From positions 124,001 through 188,000 of the forward strand of contig NZ_LLZN01000045.1 of the NCBI RefSeq assembly GCF_001509795.1: 64,000 nucleotides of DNA. Reading direction: 5' to 3'. The stretch is from Streptomyces sp. NRRL WC-3605. GTDB lineage: Bacteria > Actinomycetota > Actinomycetes > Streptomycetales > Streptomycetaceae. The position numbers and the translations under genes were made by a program. Numbering within the stretch: the first letter of the stretch is position 1; every line of letters starts with the position of its first letter. This document shows positions 27,019 to 35,602 of the stretch, in pieces. The notes under the pieces were generated by a model that was not told the DNA's origin, did not search any database, and saw only the letters and a program-made list of their open reading frames with translations.

Positions 27019-28230
27019 TCAGAGCCCGGCGAGCCGCTGCGCGAACCACGTGAGACCCATGACGGCGACACCCGCCGCGACCAGGCCCGTCGCCCAGTGA
27101 CCGGCGCGCGGGGACCGGCGCCGCAGGACGGCCAGCACCGGGAAGAGCAGCCCGACGATCGCCAACTGCACCGCCTCGATACCGAGGTTGAACACCAGCA
27201 GCGACCACAGCAGGGTCCACGACCAGGCCGCCTCGATGCCCAGCGCGCCCGCGAACCCGAGTCCGTGCACCAGGCCGAAGCAGAACACGACGCCCAGGCG
27301 GGACCAGCCGGCCCGGTCGAGCCGGAAGTGACGGGCTCCCCCCGGCTCCGGTGGCTCCGCGGCCCCGTCGCGGTGCCGGGCGAGCCGCCACAGGTGCCAG
27401 CCCGCGACGACGGCGATGGACAGGGCGATGACGGGTTCCACGACAGCCGCCGGGACCTCGACCAGACCGAGGGCGGCGAGCAGGAAGGTGACCGAGTGGG
27501 CGAGCGTGAACGCGGTGGCGACCAGCACGACTTCACGGGGCGAACGCGATCCGGCGATGAGCGCCAGCAGGAACAGGATGTGGTCGATCCCGGTCAGCAG
27601 GTGCTCGGCGCCCAGGCGGAAGAACTCCCAGAACCTCTGGTACCAGCTCTGGCCGATCAGGAAGGACGGATGCGCGGCGTCGAGCGCCGCGCTGCCGGTG
27701 AGCCCGTCGACCTCGTACGTGACGATCGTCTTGGTGCCCTTGACGTACCGCTCCGCGTCCGGGAACAGCGTGCTGCGCACCTCCAGTTCCGCGTCGCCGC
27801 CCGCGCAGGTCCAGTCGAGCGCGAGGACGGCGTACGGCGCGCCGTCGCGCCGGGTCATGCTGAAGCCGCCGTGCCGGCGTGGAGTGCAGGGGTGGCCGTC
27901 GGAGGAGAGGGAGAAGCGGTCGGTGACATAGCCAACCACCGCGTCCGCGCGGGCGTCGAGCACGGTGGCCCGGCTGCGGGCGTCCCCGGTCTCGAAGGCG
28001 GTCGTGCCCTCCCGGAAGAGGGCGTCGTCGTGGGCGGCGTCGGCGGCGGACACGACGAGGAGGTCGTACTCGAGCGCGACGTTCGTACGGGGGCTGCCCG
28101 CGTCGTTCTCCTTGACGTCGGCGTAGGCAGTGGACGCGAAGCCGTGCGCGTGGACCGGCGCACCGGTGCCGACGAGGGCGACGACGGCCGCGCACAGGGC
28201 GATGAGGATGCGGCGAACCCGCTGTGACAT
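27019..28230 (-). CDS. HupE/UreJ family membrane protein
   Basis: 403 residues: a signal peptide (ILIALCAAVVALVGTGAPVHAHG), an external domain to about residue 215, and six to seven membrane helices. The helices carry the HupE/UreJ signatures GAEHLLTGIDHILFLLAL, AHSVTFLLAALGLV, VEPVIALSIA, GLVHGLGFAGAL and FNLGIEAVQLAIV, rich in membrane His and Asp. Family members are linked to nickel or cobalt uptake, but those with a long external domain are less understood. It lies upstream of the phosphatase on the same strand, with the PHO box between them, so a joint envelope role is possible. The promoter region is shared with the divergent lipoprotein gene. Confidence 0.88.
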   Translation of the reverse strand: MSQRVRRILIALCAAVVALVGTGAPVHAHGFASTAYADVKENDAGSPRTNVALEYDLLVVSAADAAHDDALFREGTTAFETGDARSRATVLDARADAVVGYVTDRFSLSSDGHPCTPRRHGGFSMTRRDGAPYAVLALDWTCAGGDAELEVRSTLFPDAERYVKGTKTIVTYEVDGLTGSAALDAAHPSFLIGQSWYQRFWEFFRLGAEHLLTGIDHILFLLALIAGSRSPREVVLVATAFTLAHSVTFLLAALGLVEVPAAVVEPVIALSIAVVAGWHLWRLARHRDGAAEPPEPGGARHFRLDRAGWSRLGVVFCFGLVHGLGFAGALGIEAAWSWTLLWSLLVFNLGIEAVQLAIVGLLFPVLAVLRRRSPRAGHWATGLVAAGVAVMGLTWFAQRLAGL

Positions 28231-28400
28231 GGTGCTCCTTCAGGTTTCCGGAGCACCGTGCGGGGCGAGGGTGAACAGCGCGGGACCGCTCGGCGAAGCG
28301 TCGGACAACAAGCCGTGCCCCGGGCCTGCGGACGCCTTCCGGAGGTGCGCGGCACCGCAGGATGGGCTCGGCACCATCCGTCATCGCTCCGAGGGACGAT

Positions 28401-28490
28401 CGTCTTGCGCCCACCGCTCGTCTTGCGCCCACCGCGCGCCTTGCGCTCACCGCGCGCCTTGCACGTATCGCGCGCCCCGCGTCCGCCGCT
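28401..28490 (+). repeat. Five 18-bp tandem repeats at a lipoprotein start
   Basis: Five 18-bp units (28401, 28419, 28437, 28455, 28473) follow the pattern CGTCTTGCGCCCACCGCT with growing divergence. Each encodes a hexapeptide such as VLRPPL, VLRPPR or ALRSPR, and the first four keep an in-frame TTG (the fourth reads TTGCAC). Confidence 0.85.
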
Positions 28491-29157
28491 TCTTCTTCGG
28501 GCCGCCGCCGCGCTGGCGGCGGTGGCCGCCCTGGCCACCGGGTGCGGCTCGGCCGACCCCTGGTCGGAGCCGCACGCCTCCCCCGCCCCCCTCGGCGCCC
28601 TCCGCCCCGGGTTCGTCGACCCTTCCGCCTCCCCCACCCCGGAGGCGACCGTGACACCGAGGCCGGGCTCCTGGGACGACGTGCACCCCCCGGCGGGCTA
28701 CCGCGTGGTCCTGGTCACCGCCGGCGACGACCGGCCGACCACGGCACTCGTGACCGCCGTACGGGACTGGGCGAAGGAGGAGGACGTCGATCTGCGCACG
28801 GTGACCGGCGACGACCCCACCCGTCATGTCACCGCGCTCACCCGGGCCATGGACATGGGCCCTGACCTCGTCATCACGGCCGGCAACGACCTGGTGGACC
28901 CGCTCGCCGCCGTCAGCCCCAGCCATCTCGACCAGCGGTTCCTGGTCGTCGGGGCGGAGTTGGCCGAGCCGACGGAGAACGTGACGGCCGCCGACTGGAC
29001 CGGGGCGTCCTTCCGGGGCGAGGGGCTCGGCATGTCCTCGGCGTACGACACCCGGTCGTTCACCGCCGCGCGCTGCGCCGCCGCCGTCCGGGCGGGTGTG
29101 GCGGCCGTGCTCAACGACCTGACCGGGATCGTGCTCTGGCTGGACGACGTGAAGTAG
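28405..29157 (+). CDS. Lipoprotein with BMP-like (periplasmic-binding) fold
   Basis: About 250 residues. A basic, repeat-coded N-terminus is followed by a hydrophobic stretch (LLLRAAAALAAVAALATGC) with a lipobox, so the Cys is probably lipidated. After a Pro/Ser linker, YRVVLVTAGDDRPTTALVTAVRDWAKEEDVDLRTV and GPDLVITAGNDLVDPLA...RFLVVGAELAEPTENVTAADW resemble basic-membrane-protein/substrate-binding folds. No ATG lies near the signal peptide. TTG 28405 is chosen because GAGGG (28391-28395) is suitably spaced; an ATG at 28258 would add 49 unlike residues. Ligand unknown; no transporter genes adjoin. Confidence 0.7.
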   Translation: MRPPLVLRPPRALRSPRALHVSRAPRPPLLLRAAAALAAVAALATGCGSADPWSEPHASPAPLGALRPGFVDPSASPTPEATVTPRPGSWDDVHPPAGYRVVLVTAGDDRPTTALVTAVRDWAKEEDVDLRTVTGDDPTRHVTALTRAMDMGPDLVITAGNDLVDPLAAVSPSHLDQRFLVVGAELAEPTENVTAADWTGASFRGEGLGMSSAYDTRSFTAARCAAAVRAGVAAVLNDLTGIVLWLDDVK

Positions 29158-29311
29158 GGCGCGTCGGCGTGCGAGTGGCCCTCGCGGCGGGCGGCGAGGG
29201 TGGTACGCGCTGTACCAGGAAGTGCCGTGGCTCCCGCCGGCACTCCCGGAACCGCAGGATCGACTCCGTGACCACGGCACCCCCGTGCCGGGCCGAAGCG
29301 GAGGAAGCAGC

Positions 29312-30004
29312 ATGCCCACGACGTTCATCACCGGAGCCAACAAGTCCCTCGGTCTCGAGACCGCCCGCCGTCTCGTCGAGGCCGGGCACACGGTCCTCGT
29401 CGGCGCCCGCGACCCGGAGGCCGGCCGGGCCGCCGCCGCGTCGATCGGCGCACGGTTCGTCCGGATCGACGTGACGGACGACGCCTCGGTGGACGCCGCC
29501 GTCGCCGATGTCGCCGCGCACGAGGGCGGCATCGACGTCCTGATCAACAACGCCGGTGTCCTCGGCCGGGTGGGCCCCGTCGAGGAGTACACGGCGGCGG
29601 ACATGCGGGAGGTGCTGGAGGTCAACGTCGTCGGGATCGTGCGGGTCACCCACGCGTTCCTGCCGCTGCTGCGCACCTCGCCGGACCCCGTCATCGTCAA
29701 CGTGTCCAGCGGCATGGGCTCCTTCGGCCTGACACAGGACCCGGAGCGGGTCGAGTCGCGGTACTCCCTGCCGCTCTACAGCGCGTCGAAGGCCGCGGTC
29801 ACCATGCTCACCACCCAGTACGCGAAGGAGCTCAAGGACATCAGGGTCAACGCGGCCGACCCCGGCCAGACCGCCACCGACTTCACCGGCGGTGTGGGGC
29901 ACTCGGTGGCCGAGGGCGCCGAGTCCATCGTGGCCCTCGCGACGGCGGGCGCGGACGGCCCGACGGGACGGTTCGTCGACCGGTCCGGTGAGCTGCCCTG
30001 GTGA
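29312..30004 (+). CDS. Short-chain dehydrogenase/reductase
   Basis: 230-residue classical SDR. TGANKSLGLETARRL is the cofactor motif TGxxxGxG, INNAG the NNAG motif, and NVSSG...LYSASKAAV supplies the Ser and Y-x3-K catalytic residues. It ends GRFVDRSGELPW, as in carbonyl-reductase-like SDRs acting on small ketones. GAGGAAG precedes ATG 29312. Convergent with the SDR at 30021. It resembles the SDR at 39833 in length and ending. Confidence 0.92.
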   Translation: MPTTFITGANKSLGLETARRLVEAGHTVLVGARDPEAGRAAAASIGARFVRIDVTDDASVDAAVADVAAHEGGIDVLINNAGVLGRVGPVEEYTAADMREVLEVNVVGIVRVTHAFLPLLRTSPDPVIVNVSSGMGSFGLTQDPERVESRYSLPLYSASKAAVTMLTTQYAKELKDIRVNAADPGQTATDFTGGVGHSVAEGAESIVALATAGADGPTGRFVDRSGELPW

Positions 30005-30020
30005 GCGAGGATCGGCGTGA

Positions 30021-30758
30021 TCAGGCCTGCGCGGTCGGCCGGACGACGATCTCGCCGACGTCGACGCCCTCGGGCTGCTCGATGGCGTACCCGATGGCCG
30101 AGGCGACGGCCGACGGGGGCATGGCGATCTCGTCACGCTGCCGGACCATGGCGGCGGCGGCCTCGGGTGCGGCCCCCTTGCCGACGCCCTCGGTGTGCGT
30201 GAAGCCGGGCGAGACGAGGGTGACCCGCAGGTCGGGCCCCGACTCCTGGCGCAGACCCTCGGTGAGCACCTTCACGGCCGTCTTGGTGGCCGCGTAGACG
30301 GCCTGCGGGCTCTTGACGACGTACGCCGCCGTCGAGCCGACGTTGACGAAGTGGCCGGAGCGCTGCCGGCGGAAGACGGGCAGCGCCGCTCCGATGCCGT
30401 TGAGCAGGCCGGTGACATGGGTGGCGACCATCGCGTCCCAGTCGTCCTGGCGCAGGTCGTCGAACGGGGAGACGGCCATCGTCCCGGCGTTGGAGACGAG
30501 CACGTCCAGGCGGCCGTACCGCTCGAGCGCCGTGTCCGTGAGGCGGCGCAGGTCCTCGCGGCGCGTGACGTCGACGACGACCCCGACGGCCGTGCCGCCC
30601 TTCGCCGTGATGCCGTCGACGACGGCGTTCAGCCGGTCCTCGCGTCGTGCCCCGAGGACCAGCCGGGCGCCCCGCTCGGCGAGGTGGGCCGCGGTCGCCT
30701 CCCCGATCCCGCTGCTGGCTCCGGTGATGGCGACGACCTTGCCCTCGATACCCGACAT
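30021..30758 (-). CDS. Short-chain dehydrogenase/reductase in a TetR divergon
   Basis: 245-residue classical SDR: ITGASSGIGEATAAHLAERGARLVLGARR (cofactor loop, Arg pair suggesting NADPH), VSNAG, NVGSTAAYVVKSPQAVYAATKTAVKVL (Ser and Y-x3-K) and SPGFTHTEG. The start MSGIEGKVVAITG at 30758 follows AAAGGA. The divergent TetR gene at 30904 and the two 22-bp palindromes between them point to its repressor. Substrate unknown. Confidence 0.92.
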   Translation of the reverse strand: MSGIEGKVVAITGASSGIGEATAAHLAERGARLVLGARREDRLNAVVDGITAKGGTAVGVVVDVTRREDLRRLTDTALERYGRLDVLVSNAGTMAVSPFDDLRQDDWDAMVATHVTGLLNGIGAALPVFRRQRSGHFVNVGSTAAYVVKSPQAVYAATKTAVKVLTEGLRQESGPDLRVTLVSPGFTHTEGVGKGAAPEAAAAMVRQRDEIAMPPSAVASAIGYAIEQPEGVDVGEIVVRPTAQA

Positions 30759-30815
30759 GATCAGCGTCCTTTCGCGGGTGTGCGCAGGCCACGCCAGGTG
30801 ACGGTGACCTACAGT

Positions 30816-30837
30816 GAAACGGAGGCGTCTCCGGTTC
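30816..30837. promoter_or_regulatory. TetR operator 1 (SDR/TetR divergon)
   Basis: GAAACGGAGGC and GTCTCCGGTTC form a 22-bp dyad with two mismatched pairs; symmetry extends three bases further on each side. The centre is exactly 30 bp from operator 2. The half-site pattern (G/T)AA(A/C)CGG(A/G)G is shared. Confidence 0.7.
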
Positions 30838-30845
30838 ACTCAGCC

Positions 30846-30867
30846 TAAGTGGGGGCGCCCCCGTTTA
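30846..30867. promoter_or_regulatory. TetR operator 2 (SDR/TetR divergon)
   Basis: TAAGTGGGGGC and GCCCCCGTTTA form a 22-bp dyad with a perfect 12-bp core (GGGGGCGCCCCC). It has the same length and half-site plan as operator 1 and lies 36 bases before the TetR start. Confidence 0.65.
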
Positions 30868-30903
30868 ACAAGCGAGGGCTTTCGAAGGGGAGGACGACCA
30901 CCG

Positions 30904-31476
30904 ATGAGCGAGGGAGCGCGGAGGCCGCTGCGGGCGGACGCACAGCGCAACAGGGAGAAGATCCTCGCCGCCGCCGTGCGCGCGTTCACCACGGAGGGGC
31001 TGGACGCCCACCTGGAGCGCATCGCGAAGGAGGCGGGCGTGGGCAGCGCCACGCTGTACCGCCACTTCCCCACCCGCGAGGCCCTGATCGAGGCCGTCTA
31101 CCGCAACGAGGTGGCACAGCTCTGCGACGCCGCGCCCGCGCTGCTCGCCGAGAAGGCGCCCATGGACGCGCTGCACGCGTGGACCCGCCTCTTCCTCGAC
31201 TACGTCACCGCCAAGTACGGCATGATCGACGCACTGCGCTCGATCGCCGCCACCGGCGCCAACCCGTACGGCCACAGCCGGGAGTTGATCCAGGCCGCCA
31301 TCGCCTCCCTCATGGACGCCTGCGCGGACGCCGGGACGATCCGCCGTGACATCCGGCCGTCCGACGTCGCCGCCGCCCTCGAAGGCATCGCCTACACCTC
31401 GGCGGGCACGGACCAACGGGAGCAGGCGGAGCGACTGCTCGACCTCACCCTGGACGGCCTCACCGTCGGCGCCTGA
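30904..31476 (+). CDS. TetR/AcrR family regulator
   Basis: 190-residue TetR repressor. RADAQRNREKILAAAVRAFTTEGLDAHLERIAKEAGVGSATLYRHFPTREAL (about 9-60) is the helix-turn-helix, and the C-terminal domain is of the SbtR-like type (LLDLTLDGLTVG). GGGGAGGA lies upstream of ATG 30904. Divergent from the SDR at 30021 with two matched palindromes in between, so it probably represses both genes. Confidence 0.92.
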   Translation: MSEGARRPLRADAQRNREKILAAAVRAFTTEGLDAHLERIAKEAGVGSATLYRHFPTREALIEAVYRNEVAQLCDAAPALLAEKAPMDALHAWTRLFLDYVTAKYGMIDALRSIAATGANPYGHSRELIQAAIASLMDACADAGTIRRDIRPSDVAAALEGIAYTSAGTDQREQAERLLDLTLDGLTVGA

Positions 31477-31527
31477 CGGACGGGACGCCCACCACGGTCC
31501 CGCCCGGCACCATCTCTGTCAGAACCA

Positions 31528-31557
31528 TTGACAACGATGTCAGCAGCGTGATCTAGT
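31528..31557 (+). promoter_or_regulatory. GH92 promoter with LacI-type operator
   Basis: -35 TTGACA (31528-31533), an 18-bp spacer and -10 TCTAGT (31552-31557). The -35 lies inside TGACA-ACGA-TGTCA (31529-31542), a near-palindrome of the kind bound by LacI-family sugar repressors. No lacI gene is nearby. Confidence 0.6.
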
Positions 31558-31659
31558 CCCCACCGATCCAGTCGGACGCCACTGATCGCCGGTCAAGCGC
31601 GCGCAGTGACAGGTGACTTCGAGGTGCCGGACGTGGCCGAGGAACAGGAGACCGCTCCC

Positions 31660-34600
31660 ATGCACAGACCTCTGCACCATCGAGTACGTGAGCGCGCGTC
31701 GACGGTGCTCGCCGCGCTGCTCGTCACCGGCGCCGCCCTGAGCCCGGCACCGGCGGCGGCCCAGGACCGAGCGGACGCCGGCCCGCTGACCTCGCTGGTC
31801 AACCCGTTCATCGGCACCCAGAACTTCGGCAACACCTTCCCCGGCGCGAGCGCCCCCTTCGGCATGGTGCAGGTCAGCCCGGACACCGGGGGCCAGGGCG
31901 GCTACGACTACCAGCAGGACAAGATCTACGGCTTCAGCCAGACCCATCTCTCCGGCGTCGGCTGTTCCGTCATGGGCGAGCTGCCGCTGATGCCGACGAC
32001 CGGCGCCGTCGACCGCGTGGACGCCGACTCCTACCGCTCGACGTACGCGCACGACGACGAGGACGCCGAACCCGGCTACTACCGCGTCGGGTTGAAGACG
32101 TACGGCATCGACGCCGAGCTGACCGCCACCGAGCGCACGGGCTGGCAGCGGTACACCTTCCCGTCGACCGGCCGCGCCAACGTCCTGTTCAACACGGGCA
32201 AGGCCAACCAGCGGGTGTACGGCTCGGAGGTGCACGTCGTCGGCGACCGCACCGTCGAAGGGCGCGTCGAGGCGGGCAACTTCTGCGCGGGCAAGGACCG
32301 GCACACCGTCTACTTCACCGCCACCTTCGACCGGCCCTTCGCCTCGCACGGCACCTGGCGCGGCAGCACCCCGGCGCCCGGCGAGCGCGACGCCGCCGGT
32401 GAGGGCGGCAACGGCGCCTGGGTGACCTTCGACGCCGAGTCCGACCGGGACGTCGTCGTCAAGGTCGGGCTGTCGTACACCGGCGTCGAGGGCGCCCGCA
32501 AGAACCTGAAGGCAGAGACGGGCGACTCCTACGACTTCGACGCCACCCGGGCGGCGCTGCACGCCACGTGGGAGAAGCAGTTGGAGGCGGTCCGCGTCAC
32601 GGGCGGCCCGACGGAGCGCCAACGCGCCTTCTACAGCGCGCTCTACCACGCGCAACTGCACCCGAACCTCGCCGGCGACGTCGACGGCCGCTACGCCGGC
32701 TTCGACGGCAAGACGCACACCGCGTCGGACTTCACGCCGTACCAGAACCTGTCGCTGTGGGACACTCACCGGCCGCAGAACCAGCTGCTGCAGATGCTGC
32801 AGCCGAAGGTCGCCCGGGACGTCGCCCTGTCGGTCGTCGCGATCGGGCGGGACGGCGGCTGGCTGCCCCGCTGGTCGCTCGCCAACAGCGAGACCAACAT
32901 CATGACCGGCGACCCGGTCACCCCGTTCCTGGTCGAGGCGTGGTCCAAGGGCCTGCTGAAGGGCTACGAGAAGGAGGCGTACGCGCTCCTGCGGAAGAAC
33001 GCGACGAGCACGCCGCCGGACGACTCCCCCTACAACGGCCGTGCGGGCGTGGCGGATTACCAGGCGCGCGGCTACATCCCCAGCGGGCTGGAGCTGGGCA
33101 AGGACTGCGCCGACAAGGGCGGTGACAACGACTGCGTCCACCCCGCGTCGGCGACCCTGGAGTACGCGGCGGCGGACGCGTCGCTGGCCCTGATGGCCAA
33201 GGCCCTCGGCCACACCGCGGACGCCCGGATGTTCGCGGCCCGCGGCCAGTGGTACCGCAACCTGTGGGACTCCTCCACCGGACACTTCCGGCCGCGCACG
33301 AAGGACGGCACCTGGCTGACGCCGTACGACCCGGTCGAGGCGGGTCACCAGTTCCATGAGGGCGGCGCCTACCAGTACCAGTGGCTGGTGCCCCAGGACC
33401 CGGCCGGGCTGGTGTCCCTGATGGGCGGCAGGAAGGCCACCGAGAAGCGGCTCGACGCCTTCTTCGCCTACGACAAGCTGCTCGCGGACCCGGCGAGGAC
33501 CGCCCGCGAGGACTGGATCTCGGCGCCGTACGACTACTACGGCAAGCCGACCTACAACCCGAACAACGAGCCCGACCTGCACTCCCCGTACATGTACCTG
33601 TGGGCGGGCGCGCCCGCGAAGACGGCCACCGTGGTACGTGCCGCGATGACGCTCTTCACCGACGGACCGGACGGCATGACCGGCAACGACGACCTGGGCA
33701 CGATGTCCGCCTGGTACGTCTTCTCCTCGCTGGGCCTGTACCCGACGACGAACGGCGGCGACTTCCTCGCGGTGTCCAGCCCGCAGTTCCCGTCGGCGGA
33801 GATCCGCATCGGCGCGTACGGCAGGAGCCAGGGCGGCACGCTCACCGTCAAGGCCCCGGGCGCGAGCGACAGCAAGCGCTATGTGGAGCGGGCCACCTTC
33901 AACGGGAAGAACGTGCGGGCGACTTGGCTTGACTGGGACGCGGTCGCCGACGGCGGCAGGCTGTCCTTCGCCATGAGCACCAAGCCGTCGGCGTGGGGCA
34001 CCGGCAAGGGCGCCGAACCGCCGTCCGTGAACCGTGCGCAGGCCGACTCCCGCCGGCACCTCGACGCCTCGCTGCGCACCAGTGCCGACGTGGTGCCGAC
34101 GGCGGACCACGCGCAGGGCGTCCGCCTCCAGCTGGACGTGCTGGGCCAGTCGCCCGGCACCCTGCGCGTGGACGTCGACGCGAAGGCCCCGCAGGGCTGG
34201 ACCGTGAAGACGTCCCCGTCCTTCCCGCTCGCCTCGAAGCGGCTTCCGGTGCAGCGCACCGCGACCGTGGACGTGGGCGTGCCCGCCGGGACCGCGCCGG
34301 GCACCTACTCGGTGCGTGTCACGGCGGCCGCGAAGGGCGTGAAGGCCGTGGAGCGCACGGCGACCGTCGAGGTCCGCGCGGCGGCGAACTGCGCGCCGGG
34401 TGCCGAGGACGTGTGCGCCGTCGACCTCGGCAAGGAGGCGAACCACGACGGCACCGCGACCGTCGCCGCCCCCGACGAGGGCGACTTCGACGGAGCGGGC
34501 TGGAGCTACGACGCGGGCCTGCTGCCGAAGGCCGGTCCGGTCGTCTGGGACGGCGTCACCTACGACGCTCCCGACCCGTCGGGGACGGCCGCGAACTTCG

Positions 34601-34947
34601 TGGAGACCCGCGGCCAGGCCATGCTCCTTCCGGCCGGCTCGTACGGCACCCTGCGTCTGGTCGCCGCGTCCCACCACGGCCCGGTGTCCACCGCCCTCAC
34701 CGTCCGCTACACGGACGGAAGCACCGCCGAGGTGCCGGTGACCGTCGGCGACTGGGCCGGATCGACGCCGCAGGGCAGCACCGTCGTCCTGGAGATGCCG
34801 CACCGCATCAAGCACGGCCAGGGCGTCGACGGCCCCCCGGTCCGCCTGTTCGGGGCGTCCGCGAAGCTGGACGGCTCCAAGACGGTGCGTTCCGTGGGCC
34901 TGCCGAACGAGCCGCGCGTGCAGATCTACGCGCTGACGCTCGGATAG
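31660..34947 (+). CDS. Secreted GH92 family glycosidase (alpha-mannosidase type)
   Basis: 1095 residues. A signal peptide (VLAALLVTGAALSPAPAAAQ) is followed by the GH92 N-domain (VNPFIGTQNFGNTFPGASAPFGMVQVSPDTG) and the (alpha/alpha)6 barrel, with the catalytic-acid region QFHEGGAYQYQW and the Asp pair in GNDDLGTMSAWYVFSSLGLYP. GH92 enzymes are calcium-dependent exo-alpha-mannosidases. From about residue 790 come a NEW3-like Ig domain (DVDAKAPQGWTVKTSPSF) and a jelly-roll-like domain ending the protein, probably for carbohydrate binding. ATG 31660 has AGGAG nine bases upstream; an upstream GTG is less likely. The substrate is probably extracellular mannan or fungal N-glycan. Confidence 0.95.
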   Translation: MHRPLHHRVRERASTVLAALLVTGAALSPAPAAAQDRADAGPLTSLVNPFIGTQNFGNTFPGASAPFGMVQVSPDTGGQGGYDYQQDKIYGFSQTHLSGVGCSVMGELPLMPTTGAVDRVDADSYRSTYAHDDEDAEPGYYRVGLKTYGIDAELTATERTGWQRYTFPSTGRANVLFNTGKANQRVYGSEVHVVGDRTVEGRVEAGNFCAGKDRHTVYFTATFDRPFASHGTWRGSTPAPGERDAAGEGGNGAWVTFDAESDRDVVVKVGLSYTGVEGARKNLKAETGDSYDFDATRAALHATWEKQLEAVRVTGGPTERQRAFYSALYHAQLHPNLAGDVDGRYAGFDGKTHTASDFTPYQNLSLWDTHRPQNQLLQMLQPKVARDVALSVVAIGRDGGWLPRWSLANSETNIMTGDPVTPFLVEAWSKGLLKGYEKEAYALLRKNATSTPPDDSPYNGRAGVADYQARGYIPSGLELGKDCADKGGDNDCVHPASATLEYAAADASLALMAKALGHTADARMFAARGQWYRNLWDSSTGHFRPRTKDGTWLTPYDPVEAGHQFHEGGAYQYQWLVPQDPAGLVSLMGGRKATEKRLDAFFAYDKLLADPARTAREDWISAPYDYYGKPTYNPNNEPDLHSPYMYLWAGAPAKTATVVRAAMTLFTDGPDGMTGNDDLGTMSAWYVFSSLGLYPTTNGGDFLAVSSPQFPSAEIRIGAYGRSQGGTLTVKAPGASDSKRYVERATFNGKNVRATWLDWDAVADGGRLSFAMSTKPSAWGTGKGAEPPSVNRAQADSRRHLDASLRTSADVVPTADHAQGVRLQLDVLGQSPGTLRVDVDAKAPQGWTVKTSPSFPLASKRLPVQRTATVDVGVPAGTAPGTYSVRVTAAAKGVKAVERTATVEVRAAANCAPGAEDVCAVDLGKEANHDGTATVAAPDEGDFDGAGWSYDAGLLPKAGPVVWDGVTYDAPDPSGTAANFVETRGQAMLLPAGSYGTLRLVAASHHGPVSTALTVRYTDGSTAEVPVTVGDWAGSTPQGSTVVLEMPHRIKHGQGVDGPPVRLFGASAKLDGSKTVRSVGLPNEPRVQIYALTLG

Positions 34948-34973
34948 AGCCCTGTGAGGCTCGGACAGAGCCC
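34938..34973. repeat. Direct repeat across the GH92 stop codon
   Basis: GCTCGGATAGAGCCC (34938-34952) and GCTCGGACAGAGCCC (34959-34973) differ by one base with a 21-bp period. The first copy contains the TAG stop. Confidence 0.7.
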
Positions 34974-34978
34974 GGTCC

Positions 34979-35025
34979 GTACGCCCGCCCCGGCGCCGCC
35001 ACGACGGCCGCCGGGGTGGGCGTAC
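34979..35025 (+). terminator. 17-bp hairpin after GH92
   Basis: 34979-34995 pairs with 35009-35025 over 17 bases, with one G-U pair and a 13-base loop, starting 31 bases after the GH92 stop. Confidence 0.8.
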
Positions 35026-35141
35026 GACTGTCTCCGGCCCCCGGACACGCCGCCCGCCCGGTGCGGGAAAGGGGTGCGGCGACCCCGCGCGGTGTAGTAC
35101 GCCTGGATGGTTCCGAAGTGTCGACCCGTCAGGAGAGGCCG

Positions 35142-35498
35142 ATGTCCTCGCAGTCCGTACGCCGTGTCATGCCCGTCTTCCAGTCGGAGGCCGTGGAGGA
35201 GAGCCGGGAGTTCTACGGCCTGCTGGGGTTCGAGGAGGTCATGAACCACGGCTGGATCATGACGCTGGCCTCGCCGTCCAACCCCGCGACGCAGATCAGC
35301 GTCATGACCAGCGACAAGACGGCCCCGGTCACCCCCGACGCGAGCATCGAGGTGGACGACGTCGACGCGGCGTACGCCGTCATGCGGGACAGCGGCGCGG
35401 AGATCGTCCACCCGTTGCAGGACGAGGAGTGGGGCGTGCGGCGGTTCTTCGTCCGTGACCCCAACGGCCGTGTCATCAACGTCCTGAGCCACCGCTGA
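35142..35498 (+). CDS. VOC (glyoxalase/bleomycin-resistance fold) protein
   Basis: 118-residue single VOC domain: VMPVFQSEAVEESREFYGLLGFEEVMNHGWIMTLASP, then DASIEVDDVDAAYAVMRDSGAEIVHPLQDEEWGVRRFFVRDPNGRVINVL. The ending R-D-P-x-G-x-x-x-N is typical. The metal positions of true glyoxalase I are not all conserved, so the reaction is open. AGGAGAGG (35131-35138) precedes ATG 35142; the open frame upstream belongs to other reading of the GH92 region. Confidence 0.9.
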   Translation: MSSQSVRRVMPVFQSEAVEESREFYGLLGFEEVMNHGWIMTLASPSNPATQISVMTSDKTAPVTPDASIEVDDVDAAYAVMRDSGAEIVHPLQDEEWGVRRFFVRDPNGRVINVLSHR

Positions 35499-35602
35499 GG
35501 TCGCCGGAGCGCGACGCATGAACGACGCGGCCGGGCCCTCTCCCCCGGTGGACGCTCCGTCTCCTTCGCCTCCGTCTCCATCGCCTCAGTCGCCGACCGG
35601 GG

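Noticed and set aside
25044..27053. Plus-strand frame opposite the metallophosphatase
   Set aside because: Shadow; the minus-strand phosphatase has all metal motifs and a signal peptide.
31540..34815. Minus-strand frame of about 1090 codons opposite the GH92 gene
   Set aside because: Antisense shadow; low-complexity Val/Arg/Gly translation with no domain.
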